38,124 nt of DNA from positions 1 to 38,124 of IMG/VR virus record IMGVR_UViG_3300033233_000092; one strand, 5' to 3'. The DNA is from a virus. The notes under the pieces were generated by a model, which saw only the letters and a list, made by a program, of their open reading frames with translations, had not been told where the DNA came from and ran no database searches. Shown one piece after another: positions 13,854 to 20,771 of the stretch (positions are counted from its first letter, which is position 1; each line of letters opens with the position of its first letter). The translations under genes and the position numbers were made by a program.

Positions 13854-14411
13854 TTATAATGATGAATCAAATTTTTTATATGCCGCATCGCAATCAACAT
13901 GCACAGCGTTGTTCACTGGCTCCGGCAAGTAACCCTTCAACCCCTCGATGGACTTATCCGCAAGCGCCGCATCCACGACGATAATCCTCGCCTGCAATGA
14001 ATCCCCGCCGCCGATATCGAACGCTGTTCCCTTCTGATGCGGCGATAGACCGATTTTCCTTCCCGCGTTCATCGTCACCCCGTTTCGCTTATATGGATAT
14101 TTATTCATCATCATATACGGCGGGTTCACGATATCCCCGGCTTCCAGCACCTTGCTCCACACCTCGCAAATCAAATCGCTGTCATCCAATGTTATCGGGT
14201 CGAGAAATTCCTTCCCGAAAAGTTTATGCCGCAGCGCCTTCTCTTTGATTATTTGTAATTGCTTCTCTGCCGTTCGCACGCCGCTCGTCACGATTGCCGT
14301 CCGCTGGAACTGCTCGAACCACGGGTCAAGCAAACATATTACTTCCTCAATTAATTCGTTCAGCACTACACCGCTCGCCACTTTCAAATATTTATTCTCG
14401 CTCGCTTTCAT
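13854..14411 (-). CDS. M15-type peptidase, likely endolysin
   Basis: 185 residues from ATG 14411 (an ATG at 14438 is also possible). Zinc-peptidase signatures of M15 (VanY/endolysin) are visible: SGVRT near 43-47, PHQKGTAFDIGG near 124-135 (H125 and D132) and AVHVDCD near 169-175 (H171, D173). These enzymes cut peptide bridges of peptidoglycan. There is no signal peptide, so release would need a holin; the holin candidates are about 8.8 kb away. An early-region site is unusual, so a non-lytic role is possible. Confidence 0.75.
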   Translation of the reverse strand: MKASENKYLKVASGVVLNELIEEVICLLDPWFEQFQRTAIVTSGVRTAEKQLQIIKEKALRHKLFGKEFLDPITLDDSDLICEVWSKVLEAGDIVNPPYMMMNKYPYKRNGVTMNAGRKIGLSPHQKGTAFDIGGGDSLQARIIVVDAALADKSIEGLKGYLPEPVNNAVHVDCDAAYKKFDSSL

Positions 14412-14412
14412 T

Positions 14413-14640
14413 TTATTTATAATGCTTATTAAATTCATCTATGGTATTAAATTCTTCTCCACACCCTCCGCATCGGATTTTAGTTGAGACACTGCGTACA
14501 ACATCGCAAGCATGACGCTCGATATTCCAAACTTCTTCAAATAGTTTCTTCGTTGTATCTAAATCGCCATCAAATTTGTAATTGCCTCCTAATAAAAAAA
14601 ACTTAAATGCCACATCTTTCTCGCTCAATTTTTCACTCAT
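14413..14640 (-). CDS. Small zinc-finger-like protein
   Basis: 75 residues from ATG 14640 (AAAGGA upstream). The helical N-terminus (MSEKLSEKDVAFKFFLLGG) is followed by a C-terminal CGGCGEEFNTIDEFNKHYK, like one half of a C2H2 finger. A larger frame from 14811 overlaps the upstream gene and is rejected. Function is unknown. Confidence 0.65.
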   Translation of the reverse strand: MSEKLSEKDVAFKFFLLGGNYKFDGDLDTTKKLFEEVWNIERHACDVVRSVSTKIRCGGCGEEFNTIDEFNKHYK

Positions 14641-14663
14641 TTGATATTCCTTTGTTGTGTTCA

Positions 14664-14694
14664 AAATTGCGTACTTACGGATGTTAAGCGCAAG
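14664..14694. repeat. Imperfect palindrome, copy 2 (TTGCG...CGCAA)
   Basis: Same arms as 5150-5181, again immediately after a gene's stop codon (14697) and ahead of the next start. Only the three central bases differ. Confidence 0.75.
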
Positions 14695-14696
14695 GG

Positions 14697-14993
14697 CTAA
14701 GATGGTTGTACTAATCCTGACCATCTTACTAACCAATATGCGAATCCGTAATATTCTGGTTCGTAATTTTTGCCATGCACCTTTTTCAATTCCTTCAAAT
14801 GTTTTTCCCACTCATCCATTATGTTCTGTAATAAATCTCTTGCTTCTGGAGTTATACAACCTATGGTAATTCCAATGCCTTCTTTTTTACTTTTAAGATG
14901 GCAAAAATTACTACCTGCAAAGCCCCTGCGCTTAACACAGCGTTTAGTTCCATTGGCTTTCTGTTTGGATAAAATTTCTTTTTGCTTTTTCAT
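14697..14993 (-). CDS. Hypothetical basic protein, 98 aa
   Basis: Lys/Arg-rich N-terminus (MKKQKEILSKQKANGTKRCVKRR) and an aromatic C-terminus (EYYGFAYWLVRWSGLV). NFCHLKSKKEGIGITIGCI contains C..H and C, but no clear motif. Not recognised; a nucleic-acid-binding role would fit the charge. Confidence 0.55.
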   Translation of the reverse strand: MKKQKEILSKQKANGTKRCVKRRGFAGSNFCHLKSKKEGIGITIGCITPEARDLLQNIMDEWEKHLKELKKVHGKNYEPEYYGFAYWLVRWSGLVQPS

Positions 14994-15167
14994 TATTTAT
15001 TATTTGTTAAAAATAAATTTTCTTCTTTTCTATTCGCCAACGAGAATAAACGCTCGGCATGTTATATTCAATGGCTTTCATTGTATCATTTTGTACGTGG
15101 CTGTGGTGCTGGACAAACATTTGGTCTTGGTGTTGTTACTACTTTAGTATTAGATTTTTCTTTTCCT

Positions 15168-15641
15168 TTAATCCCAACCACCAAACAGGCCGCTGAATAA
15201 GCCGCCGCCAACGAACTCCTTTTTAACCGGCTGTCTTCCCAATAAGTGCTCAATTTTTTCTTGCTCTTTCTTCCACGCATTTGCAACTTGGCGATGTCTC
15301 TCATACGCGATATAATGGCTGTCATTGTGAAAATATGCTGCGCATTCAAATGGTTTTGCCGCATGTATTTCACATTTCCCGTCCTTATAGAAGATACACT
15401 CTCCGCGAGGATCGCCGTGATATTCTTCTCCAGTTGCTTTACCTTTTATCGCTGGGGCAATCACGAACACAGTCCCTTCGTCACCGTAACCCTCCCACCA
15501 GTCAACTGCCAACTTCTGCCTGAAAAAATCCAGCACACTCATTTTCAACAACTTGGCGGCAGTTTCAATCTCTCCCGGCTTAAACCACCCCGGACGACAA
15601 GAGCACGCATTGGAGCACCTTTCACACGAACATTCTTTCAT
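15168..15641 (-). CDS. YkgJ-like Cys-cluster (Fe/Zn-binding) protein
   Basis: 157 residues from ATG 15641, with AAGGAGA 6 bases upstream and ATGA overlap with the gene before. CSCERCSNACSC near 4-15 and CIFYKDGKCEIHAAKPFECAAY near 82-103 match the CxxCxxCC family (YkgJ), thought to hold iron or zinc. The Gly-rich tail (GGGLFSGLFGGWD) is unusual. Its role in phages is unknown. Confidence 0.7.
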   Translation of the reverse strand: MKECSCERCSNACSCRPGWFKPGEIETAAKLLKMSVLDFFRQKLAVDWWEGYGDEGTVFVIAPAIKGKATGEEYHGDPRGECIFYKDGKCEIHAAKPFECAAYFHNDSHYIAYERHRQVANAWKKEQEKIEHLLGRQPVKKEFVGGGLFSGLFGGWD

Positions 15642-16138
15642 TTTGTATCTCCTTTTAATCTGCTGTATATATTTCTCGCCGCCCATTCTATCCCTCCGTA
15701 AAACGTCCGCTGCTGCGTCCGTTCAAATGCATTATTCAGCCGGACCGCCGTATCTCCAAGCCATTGCTGAAACGTCGTTGCCTGATGTCTGAACTCTGCT
15801 CTCAGCTCACCGATTTCTTTGCCCAATCTTTCCTCGCTCGCTTTTATCGGCGCAATTGCCTTTTCATATTCCAGCGCCCAATTCAGAATAAGAAACTTCG
15901 GCGCAACTTCGGGAAATGACTCCGACTCTACTACAATATTCAGCATGTTATTGAAACTCATGTAATGTCTCACGTATTTTAAATCCTTTGGTAATTCCGT
16001 TTTACAGCGATGGAAAAAATTTTCATCACTGTATAGTAAATTTGACATCACCACCTGTATCGAAATCTCGATTCGCTTTTGCCGTATCGGTTTTCTCTCT
16101 AAATTGTATGCCGACATCTCCATCCTTGTTTGATTCAT
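15638..16138 (-). CDS. Hypothetical protein, 166 aa
   Basis: Mostly helical. SEERLGKEIGELRAEFRHQATTFQQWLGD near 100-128 looks like a coiled coil. Overlaps both neighbours by four bases (ATGA), so it is translationally coupled to the small membrane protein upstream and the YkgJ-like gene downstream. Not recognised. Confidence 0.65.
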   Translation of the reverse strand: MNQTRMEMSAYNLERKPIRQKRIEISIQVVMSNLLYSDENFFHRCKTELPKDLKYVRHYMSFNNMLNIVVESESFPEVAPKFLILNWALEYEKAIAPIKASEERLGKEIGELRAEFRHQATTFQQWLGDTAVRLNNAFERTQQRTFYGGIEWAARNIYSRLKGDTK

Positions 16139-16461
16139 CGCTTCTTCCTTTTCTTGTGAATAATCTGCTTACCAATCTCTGACTTCTGCCCGCTGTGGCG
16201 GGTCTGATTTCTGACCTCTGACCTATTGCTTCTCCATTTCCTGAATTCGTCATTATCCGCCTGCTGGTCCCGCATCATCGCCCCTTCCCTTCTCAGCGAA
16301 TCCTCCTGGCGGTGCCGCTCATACCCGCTGTACCAGCTTCGTATCGAAAATCCTGTCAAGAAACTGCTCACGATGATGTATAATCCTATCGCCGCCATGA
16401 TGACGATGAACAAATTAACATCTCGCCGCATCCTCCGTTCTATATTGTGTGGGTAACTCAT
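16135..16461 (-). CDS. Small single-pass membrane protein, basic tail
   Basis: 108 residues. One transmembrane span (LFIVIMAAIGLYIIVSSFLT near 17-36), then a charged soluble tail. The last third is encoded by repeat DNA (SEVRNQTRHSGQKSEIGKQ) containing the palindrome CCCGC-TGTG-GCGGG and period-7 TCTGACC-type units. Function unknown. Confidence 0.6.
   Translation of the reverse strand: MSYPHNIERRMRRDVNLFIVIMAAIGLYIIVSSFLTGFSIRSWYSGYERHRQEDSLRREGAMMRDQQADNDEFRKWRSNRSEVRNQTRHSGQKSEIGKQIIHKKRKKR
16181..16224. repeat. 7-bp-type repeat (TCTGACT family) with GC palindrome, inside a gene
   Basis: Units TCTGACT, TCTGATT, TCTGACC, TCTGACC flank CCCGC-TGTG-GCGGG (16189-16202). The tract encodes the C-terminal part of the membrane protein 16135-16461. 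Confidence 0.65.
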
Positions 16462-16733
16462 GCCGCTCTCCCATGCCGACGTCCGAATTCCATTTTGTTT
16501 CTATATTTTTCCCTCCACTCAATCAAATCCTTACGCACAAACCGAAACCCCTTTCCCATTCCTTCATAATGCGGCAACCCCAGCTTCACGTAGCGCAAGA
16601 CTTCTTGCGTATCAACTTTCAAAAACTTCGCCGCCTCCTCCGTCGTCAGCGAGGCGTCGGGGTCTATCATAACCCCGCTTCGAGATTCAATATTCTCCGT
16701 TCGATATTCGATATTTGTTTTTTCTGTCATCAT
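16458..16733 (-). CDS. Excisionase/MerR-like helix-turn-helix protein
   Basis: 91 residues. LTTEEAAKFLKVDTQEVLRYVKLGLPHYEGMGKGFRF near 29-65 is a winged HTH of the Xis/HTH_17 type, followed by RKDLIEWREKYRN. It could direct prophage excision or act as an early regulator. The first ~20 residues (TNIEYRTENIESRSG) are encoded by 7-bp repeat DNA and look like an added leader. Confidence 0.75.
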   Translation of the reverse strand: MMTEKTNIEYRTENIESRSGVMIDPDASLTTEEAAKFLKVDTQEVLRYVKLGLPHYEGMGKGFRFVRKDLIEWREKYRNKMEFGRRHGRAA

Positions 16734-16924
16734 TTCTGGTCGACTGACTTCTCTTTATGCTTCCGCTTCTCGTAACAATCCGGACAAATATCCATCACCG
16801 CCCGCTTCAGTATCATGCCCGAAATGTATGGCGCAAATTTCTTCTCGCACCCGCATATGCAACAGCATTTCCTAACGTTCGATATTTCTTGTTCGTTATT
16901 CATTATTTCTTTTTCACGCTTCAT
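16730..16924 (-). CDS. Small zinc-ribbon protein
   Basis: 64 residues, or 57 if ATG 16903 is used. CCCICGCEKKF near 20-30 and DICPDCYEKRKHK near 45-57 give paired Cys knuckles of a zinc ribbon. The N-terminal MNNEQEISNVR is encoded by a 7-bp repeat tract (16873-16918). It overlaps the HTH gene by four bases. Confidence 0.65.
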   Translation of the reverse strand: MKREKEIMNNEQEISNVRKCCCICGCEKKFAPYISGMILKRAVMDICPDCYEKRKHKEKSVDQK

Positions 16925-16935
16925 ATGCTGTCAAT

Positions 16936-17109
16936 TTAATTCATTATAATCGTTTCAAAGACCGCCCGCATCTGCGCTTTGTTCATCCATAAAATTTGCA
17001 GCCGCTTTACGCCACAATCATCGCGCAACATCGAGCCAATATATCTGCACGGGCATCCATCTATCGCCCTCAGCGCCAGCCGCCTATCGAGCATATCGAT
17101 GTTCTTCAT
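16936..17109 (-). CDS. Hypothetical protein, 57 aa
   Basis: Starts at ATG 17109, overlapping the upstream stop as ATGA; ends with TAA at 16936. The product begins MKNIDMLDRRLALRAIDG and contains CPCRY and a second CGV. The length and coupling support a real gene. Not recognised. Confidence 0.6.
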   Translation of the reverse strand: MKNIDMLDRRLALRAIDGCPCRYIGSMLRDDCGVKRLQILWMNKAQMRAVFETIIMN

Positions 17110-17399
17110 CGCTTCTTTTCTCTCCCTTCCGCTCGACGAGTCAAATCGTTGACCTTCTCCTCCTTTATCTTCAGCTTCTCTTTCTTGTCCATCGTCTTCA
17201 CCTCGATAATCACCCCACCGTGACGTATCTTTGCTTTCCCCATCTTCGTCATCAAACCGATGAGATTATTCTGCTGCACTTCAAATTTCTCCTTCATCGA
17301 TTTGCTTTCCTTCATCAGCTCGATAACTCTATCCGCAATTTTTACAATCTGCGGGTCCTTCTCCTCCGGGAACATCTGCATCTGTTTTGGTCGTGCCAT
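17106..17399 (-). CDS. Hypothetical charged protein, 97 aa
   Basis: Start ATG 17399 has AAGGAG 8 bases upstream; a frame from 17441 is less likely. MARPKQMQMFPEEKDPQIV is followed by a helical, Lys/Glu-rich body (VIELMKESKSMKEKFEVQQNN) and a beta-like stretch (KIRHGGVIIEVKTM). It resembles proteins found next to phage recombination genes, but I cannot name the family. Confidence 0.6.
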   Translation of the reverse strand: MARPKQMQMFPEEKDPQIVKIADRVIELMKESKSMKEKFEVQQNNLIGLMTKMGKAKIRHGGVIIEVKTMDKKEKLKIKEEKVNDLTRRAEGREKKR

Positions 17400-17439
17400 A
17401 CTTCTCGCTCCTTTTCTTTCTCTCATCTCCTCTTTATTC

Positions 17440-17462
17440 AAAGGGGAGATACAGAGGGGTTT
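17440..17462. repeat. GGGGAGAT...AGAGGGG half element
   Basis: AAAGGGGAGATACAGAGGGG followed by TTT, between two early genes. One arm of the element seen in full at 12050-12113, 32634-32672 and 37004-37042. Confidence 0.75.
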
Positions 17463-17525
17463 ATGTGAATAAAATTACAATGCTGGAGATCGCCAGGTTT
17501 TCAGACCGCAGAAGATTCGAGCGCT

Positions 17526-17747
17526 TCATTGTTTGTCTCCATCGTGAGACCTCGTATCGGGGCGTGGCAATGTTCGCTCCTTCTGCGTCCTTATCATTCC
17601 ATCCTTACGGGTAGGACTATCCAGCATTTTTGTTGTTGTTAAAAATAATTTATCCCGCCAAATCAACAGCTTTGGAAATCCGCAAAACTTTCTCGCCTCT
17701 TCAAGCGAATTAAAATTCATAATCTTAATCTGATTATTTTTTCTCAA
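17526..17747 (-). CDS. Hypothetical protein, 73 aa
   Basis: MRKNNQIKIMNFNSLEEARKF, then a basic, Asp/Arg-rich tail with low complexity (RPDTRSHDGDKQ). Overlaps the gene before by four bases (ATGA). Not recognised. Confidence 0.5.
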   Translation of the reverse strand: MRKNNQIKIMNFNSLEEARKFCGFPKLLIWRDKLFLTTTKMLDSPTRKDGMIRTQKERTLPRPDTRSHDGDKQ

Positions 17748-18061
17748 TCGCCTCTCCGACTTTCTTTAGCTCTTTCAAACTTTGCTTTCGCATCGAGGAG
17801 TTGTTGCTCTAACTCCTTCACGTATTCTGCCATCGGCTTTGCGATTGTTCTTGTTTTCTCGATGTATTCTTCAAACTTCTTATCTCGTTCAACAAGTGCT
17901 TGCCAGAGTTGGCATTCTTCTTCTGTGGCTGGCTTAAATGTACCATTTGCGTAATTGATTTCGGGGTAGGAAGTTTCATCGGCTTTATCTCCCGCTATAT
18001 CAATCTCAATACAAAATCCCAATTCTTTTGCAAGTTGTTTTTCTATCTCTGAGCCGGTCAT
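17744..18061 (-). CDS. Hypothetical acidic protein with C-terminal coiled coil
   Basis: 105 residues. The acidic N-terminal half (GFCIEIDIAGDKADETSYPEI) is followed by a heptad-like helix (EYVKELEQQLLDAKAKFERAKE near 78-99). Not recognised. Part of the early run of small genes. Confidence 0.6.
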   Translation of the reverse strand: MTGSEIEKQLAKELGFCIEIDIAGDKADETSYPEINYANGTFKPATEEECQLWQALVERDKKFEEYIEKTRTIAKPMAEYVKELEQQLLDAKAKFERAKESRRGD

Positions 18062-18090
18062 AAATTATTTCTTGTCAAATTGTAAGTGAT

Positions 18091-18429
18091 TCATACTTTA
18101 ACTAAAAAAGCCCTTTCTTTGGGCGCAGGCAGAATTTTTACAAATTGCGTCACCACGTCTGCCGTCCCATGCGCTTCGTCCAGATACGTCCGTATGCCAA
18201 GCTGCGGCGCTTCAAGTATCAATATGTTCGGCGATTCCATCACCCGCCCTACTACATGCGATGAGCGTATCACCTTCTTGCAAATCATCTCTCTTTTCTT
18301 TTTAAATGGAAGTTCGCGAGGGGTTCGCGGGAAGAATCCAATCGGGAGCTCTAATAAAAAATTATCCCAAAACTCCTTCAGCGCACTCTCCGAGATGATG
18401 AGCTTCTTTTGCTCGAAATTATTTTCCAT
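18091..18429 (-). CDS. Hypothetical early protein, 112 aa
   Basis: From ATG 18429 (a TTG at 18438 is possible). It overlaps the first early gene by 11 bases. Basic middle (PFKKKREMICKKVIRSSHVVGRV) and hydrophobic beta-like end. Not recognised. Second gene of the early transcript. Confidence 0.6.
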   Translation of the reverse strand: MENNFEQKKLIISESALKEFWDNFLLELPIGFFPRTPRELPFKKKREMICKKVIRSSHVVGRVMESPNILILEAPQLGIRTYLDEAHGTADVVTQFVKILPAPKERAFLVKV

Positions 18430-18655
18430 TATCGCCAATCACCGTGATGCCGTCCGCCTTCAATCCTTTGCGGATGTATTCATCGAGAACGTCCTGGAAA
18501 TTTGCTTTCTTCCCCAGTAATTTTCGTTTCAGCGCCTCGCTCTCCAGCGTCAATGCGAGCGTTCGTGTTATCACGCAAGGATGCATTTTTTCCCGCAGCT
18601 CCGAAATGTGCCGCGCTTTTACCCGCTTGATACCTATCACATGTTCACTTGCCAT
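18419..18655 (-). CDS. First early gene, hypothetical 78-aa protein
   Basis: MASEHVIGIKRVKARHISEL, ending LDEYIRKGLKADGITVIGDNGK. Lies about 38 bases below the predicted start of the early promoter, the place of a Cro-type regulator, but no helix-turn-helix is obvious. The beta start followed by helices would allow a ribbon-helix-helix fold; this is a guess. Confidence 0.6.
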   Translation of the reverse strand: MASEHVIGIKRVKARHISELREKMHPCVITRTLALTLESEALKRKLLGKKANFQDVLDEYIRKGLKADGITVIGDNGK

Positions 18656-18699
18656 TGAATCAGCTTATTTATATTTTTATAGTATTATTATTTGTGAGT

Positions 18700-18728
18700 A
18701 ATATAAAACATTTTCAGATGATTGTCAA
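18700..18728 (-). promoter_or_regulatory. Early lytic promoter
   Basis: Minus strand: consensus -35 TTGACA (plus 18723-18728), exactly 17 bp, then -10 TATATT (18700-18705). Expected start near 18693. The spacer holds the putative operator ATTTTCAGATGA, so bound repressor would block RNA polymerase directly. It drives the long minus-strand early run. Confidence 0.8.
18710..18721. promoter_or_regulatory. Putative repressor operator O1
   Basis: ATTTTCAGATGA inside the spacer of the early promoter. An identical 12-mer lies 33 bp away (18743-18754). The core TTCA-GA-TGA is nearly self-complementary. Confidence 0.6.
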
Positions 18729-18742
18729 GTAAAAAATGAGGA

Positions 18743-18754
18743 ATTTTCAGATGA
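18743..18754. promoter_or_regulatory. Putative repressor operator O2
   Basis: Second copy of ATTTTCAGATGA; with the following base it forms the dyad TTCA-GA-TGAA. It overlaps the ribosome binding site and start codon of the repressor gene, so it could mediate autorepression. Confidence 0.55.
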
Positions 18755-19149
18755 ACCCTAAAAATGCTGAAATTGCACGTAGATTAAGGGAATTTGGAGA
18801 AAAAAAATATCCCTCTATGGCCGCATTTGCCCGTGCATTAGGCATTCGCCCGCAGGCATTAAGCAGTTATCTTAAAGCACGATCCCGACCTGGATATGAC
18901 TTACTGATGAAGTTGAAAGAATTGGGATGTGATATCGATTGGCTGATGACAGGTAAGGGCGAAAATCCAATATTCTTTATTGGAAAAGATGAAAAAGAAG
19001 TGTTATCTTATTTGAAATCACTCGGCATTAATTCAGTAGAAGAAGCGCAGGCATTTTTTGCGCCTGAGAATATCGCTCAGGATATTGCGCTACTTCTCCG
19101 TGAACGCGCCGTAAAATATCAAATCAAACGAAAGGGAAAATCATCATGA
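18751..19149 (+). CDS. CI-like repressor, XRE-type helix-turn-helix
   Basis: 132 residues. ATG 18751 is preferred because GAGGA stands 8 bases before it; an ATG at 18736 would add five residues. SMAAFARALGIRPQALSSYLKARSRPG near 22-48 is the DNA-binding HTH, and DIDWLMTGKG near 61-70 is a hallmark of this repressor class. The C-terminal part is short and lacks a LexA-like Ser/Lys peptidase, so RecA-triggered self-cleavage is not evident. Transcribed away from the early promoter; the next gene overlaps as ATGA. Confidence 0.85.
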   Translation: MNPKNAEIARRLREFGEKKYPSMAAFARALGIRPQALSSYLKARSRPGYDLLMKLKELGCDIDWLMTGKGENPIFFIGKDEKEVLSYLKSLGINSVEEAQAFFAPENIAQDIALLLRERAVKYQIKRKGKSS

Positions 19150-19607
19150 AATATGTTGCTCTCATTTTTCTTTTTCTCATCGGCTGTATGCCTTCCATCT
19201 ATTCGCTTAAAGATTCCGAAAAAAAACAAGTTACTCTTGTCTTACAATCTTCCAGCGGCTCTGGAAAAGATACCGTCGGTGTACTTCTCTCAGATGCCGA
19301 CGAAAATAATTTATATGGGCAAGTTATGTATACTCAAACATCCTATCAATTCAATGCTAATACTAAATCTTATAACCTCCTAACGGGAATTGACGGAACC
19401 CGCTTTGCTAAAAATAAAGTCATCTCTATCAAAGATATGAACGGTAATGACCTTACAAGTCAATATCTCCTCTTCGATGCAGCTTCCCTCTCTGCAAAAA
19501 GTCAGGAACAAATGACAAAGATTCAATCGGGCATTGAATTTGCTGTTTTTATCATCGCAATTGATATGACTGCTTCGATAATTTGGGCTTTGACTCTTTC
19601 AAAATAA
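19146..19607 (+). CDS. Lipoprotein with C-terminal transmembrane segment, lysogenic-conversion candidate
   Basis: 153 residues. MKYVALIFLFLIGC is a lipoprotein signal with lipobox LIGC. A polar domain follows (~20-125), and the C-terminus is hydrophobic (IEFAVFIIAIDMTASIIWAL near 129-148). The start overlaps the repressor stop, so it is made in the prophage state. Likely roles are superinfection exclusion or altering the host surface. Its lipobox-plus-C-terminal-helix layout is also that of unimolecular spanins such as T1 gp11. Family not recognised. Confidence 0.7.
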   Translation: MKYVALIFLFLIGCMPSIYSLKDSEKKQVTLVLQSSSGSGKDTVGVLLSDADENNLYGQVMYTQTSYQFNANTKSYNLLTGIDGTRFAKNKVISIKDMNGNDLTSQYLLFDAASLSAKSQEQMTKIQSGIEFAVFIIAIDMTASIIWALTLSK

Positions 19608-19610
19608 TTT

Positions 19611-19646
19611 CTGATTACTGTCTACTGTCTACTGTCATACTGACCT
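19611..19646. repeat. 7-bp repeat (CTGTCTA family) upstream of integrase
   Basis: CTGATTA, CTGTCTA, CTGTCTA, CTGTCAT, ACTGACC in near-perfect period seven. It is followed by 22 bases (19647-19668) that are an exact reverse complement of part of the element at 12070-12091. Confidence 0.75.
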
Positions 19647-19674
19647 CTCAACGAGTCGAGTCGTCGACTGAACT

Positions 19675-20664
19675 ATGCCCTCCCTCCGCCGCACCCGCAA
19701 AGGTTTCTATTTTCTCGACCTCCGCATCGACGGCAAACGGCAGCGCATATCTCTTAAAACTAAAGACCGTAAGCTCGCCTCTGCCAAAGCTAAGTATCTT
19801 CTGCGCGAACTCGAAGGACCGCATGTCGCCCGCCGCGTTACGCTCCAAGAGTTTATTCCAGAGTATCTCCTCTATGCCGAGCCGCGCAAAGCCAAAGGCA
19901 CGCTCATCAAAGAGCGCTTCGCTCTCCAGAACCTCGCCGTCATTTCTAACGTTAAATATCTCGACGACATTTCCTTCCGTATCGCCGATGATTTTATTTC
20001 CGTCATTGCAAGGAAAATTTCGCCCCACACGGTCAACAGCTATCTCGCCTCGCTCCGTTCTGTCTTCAATACTGCGCTCTCGTGGGAATACATTGCAGAA
20101 AATCCCTTCAGGAAAGTCAAGAAAATCCGCGCAGAGCTGCCAGAAGTCCGCGCACTCTCCCTCGATGAAATTAACCTCATCCTCGCTATGACGCGCACCA
20201 TGCGCCCCGCCTATGAGCCGCTCTTCCAGTTCTATCTCCTTACCGGCATCCGCCGCACAGAAGCCATCAACCTCGAATGGCAGGATGTGGATTTCGAGCG
20301 CAATGTCATTCTCATCAAACGCACGAAAGGCAAACGACCACGCATTATGTTCCTCTCGCCGCTCGCTCAGCACATTCTCAAAACTCGTAGCGAATTTTCC
20401 AAGCCGTTTGATTTCCAGCCGCCACGAGTTACTGAAACGTTCAAACTCATTGCGCGCAAAGCCGGTATTATGGATGTGAAGCTCCACAACCTGCGCGCTT
20501 CGTTCATCACCTACTCGCAGGATATCGGGATGCCAATCAACTTCATCGAGAAGCTCATTGGACACGTCAATCGCAGCGTCACACGGGATTACTATACCGG
20601 CATTCTCCCTGATGTGATGAAAAATTATCTCACGAAATTGCAGGAAAAAATCTTCCAAAATTGA
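19675..20664 (+). CDS. int: Tyrosine recombinase (phage integrase)
   Basis: 329 residues. An N-terminal arm-binding region (KGFYFLDLRIDGKRQRISLKTKD) is followed by a SAM-like core-binding domain (~53-140) and a catalytic domain with R193 (LTGIRRTEA), H271-x-x-R274 (HNLR), H297 (IGH) and the nucleophile Tyr at 306 or 307 (TRDYYTG). It catalyses integration and excision between attP, about 110 bp downstream, and a host tRNA-Leu gene. No clear ribosome binding site precedes ATG 19675. The long minus-strand frame opposite it is a shadow. Confidence 0.95.
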   Translation: MPSLRRTRKGFYFLDLRIDGKRQRISLKTKDRKLASAKAKYLLRELEGPHVARRVTLQEFIPEYLLYAEPRKAKGTLIKERFALQNLAVISNVKYLDDISFRIADDFISVIARKISPHTVNSYLASLRSVFNTALSWEYIAENPFRKVKKIRAELPEVRALSLDEINLILAMTRTMRPAYEPLFQFYLLTGIRRTEAINLEWQDVDFERNVILIKRTKGKRPRIMFLSPLAQHILKTRSEFSKPFDFQPPRVTETFKLIARKAGIMDVKLHNLRASFITYSQDIGMPINFIEKLIGHVNRSVTRDYYTGILPDVMKNYLTKLQEKIFQN

Positions 20665-20682
20665 GTGCCCAAAAAATGCCCA
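20663..20682. promoter_or_regulatory. Putative integrase arm sites, P arm
   Basis: GAGTGCCCA (20663-20671) and AAATGCCCA (20674-20682), 11 bp apart, overlapping the integrase stop codon. They match the pair on the other side of attP in sequence, orientation and spacing. Confidence 0.6.
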
Positions 20683-20771
20683 ATGGTAATTGGAGGCGAA
20701 CGGAAACGTATGCAAACGTATGTTAAAAAATGTAATACGCTTAAATTTCGCAGGCGAGCCATCTTTTCGGC

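Noticed and set aside
14994-15167. A 24-codon ORF (MKAIEYNMPSVYSRW) in the gap
   Set aside because: Too short, no ribosome binding site and no overlap with neighbours; nothing else is seen in this gap.
15086-15373. Frameshifted extension of the YkgJ-like protein (KGKEKSNTKVVTTP)
   Set aside because: The other frame stays open past the stop, but there is no convincing slippery site and no family support for the extension.
19648-20715. Long minus-strand frame of 355 codons
   Set aside because: It lies opposite the integrase gene, which has all catalytic motifs; the antisense product has no recognisable features.
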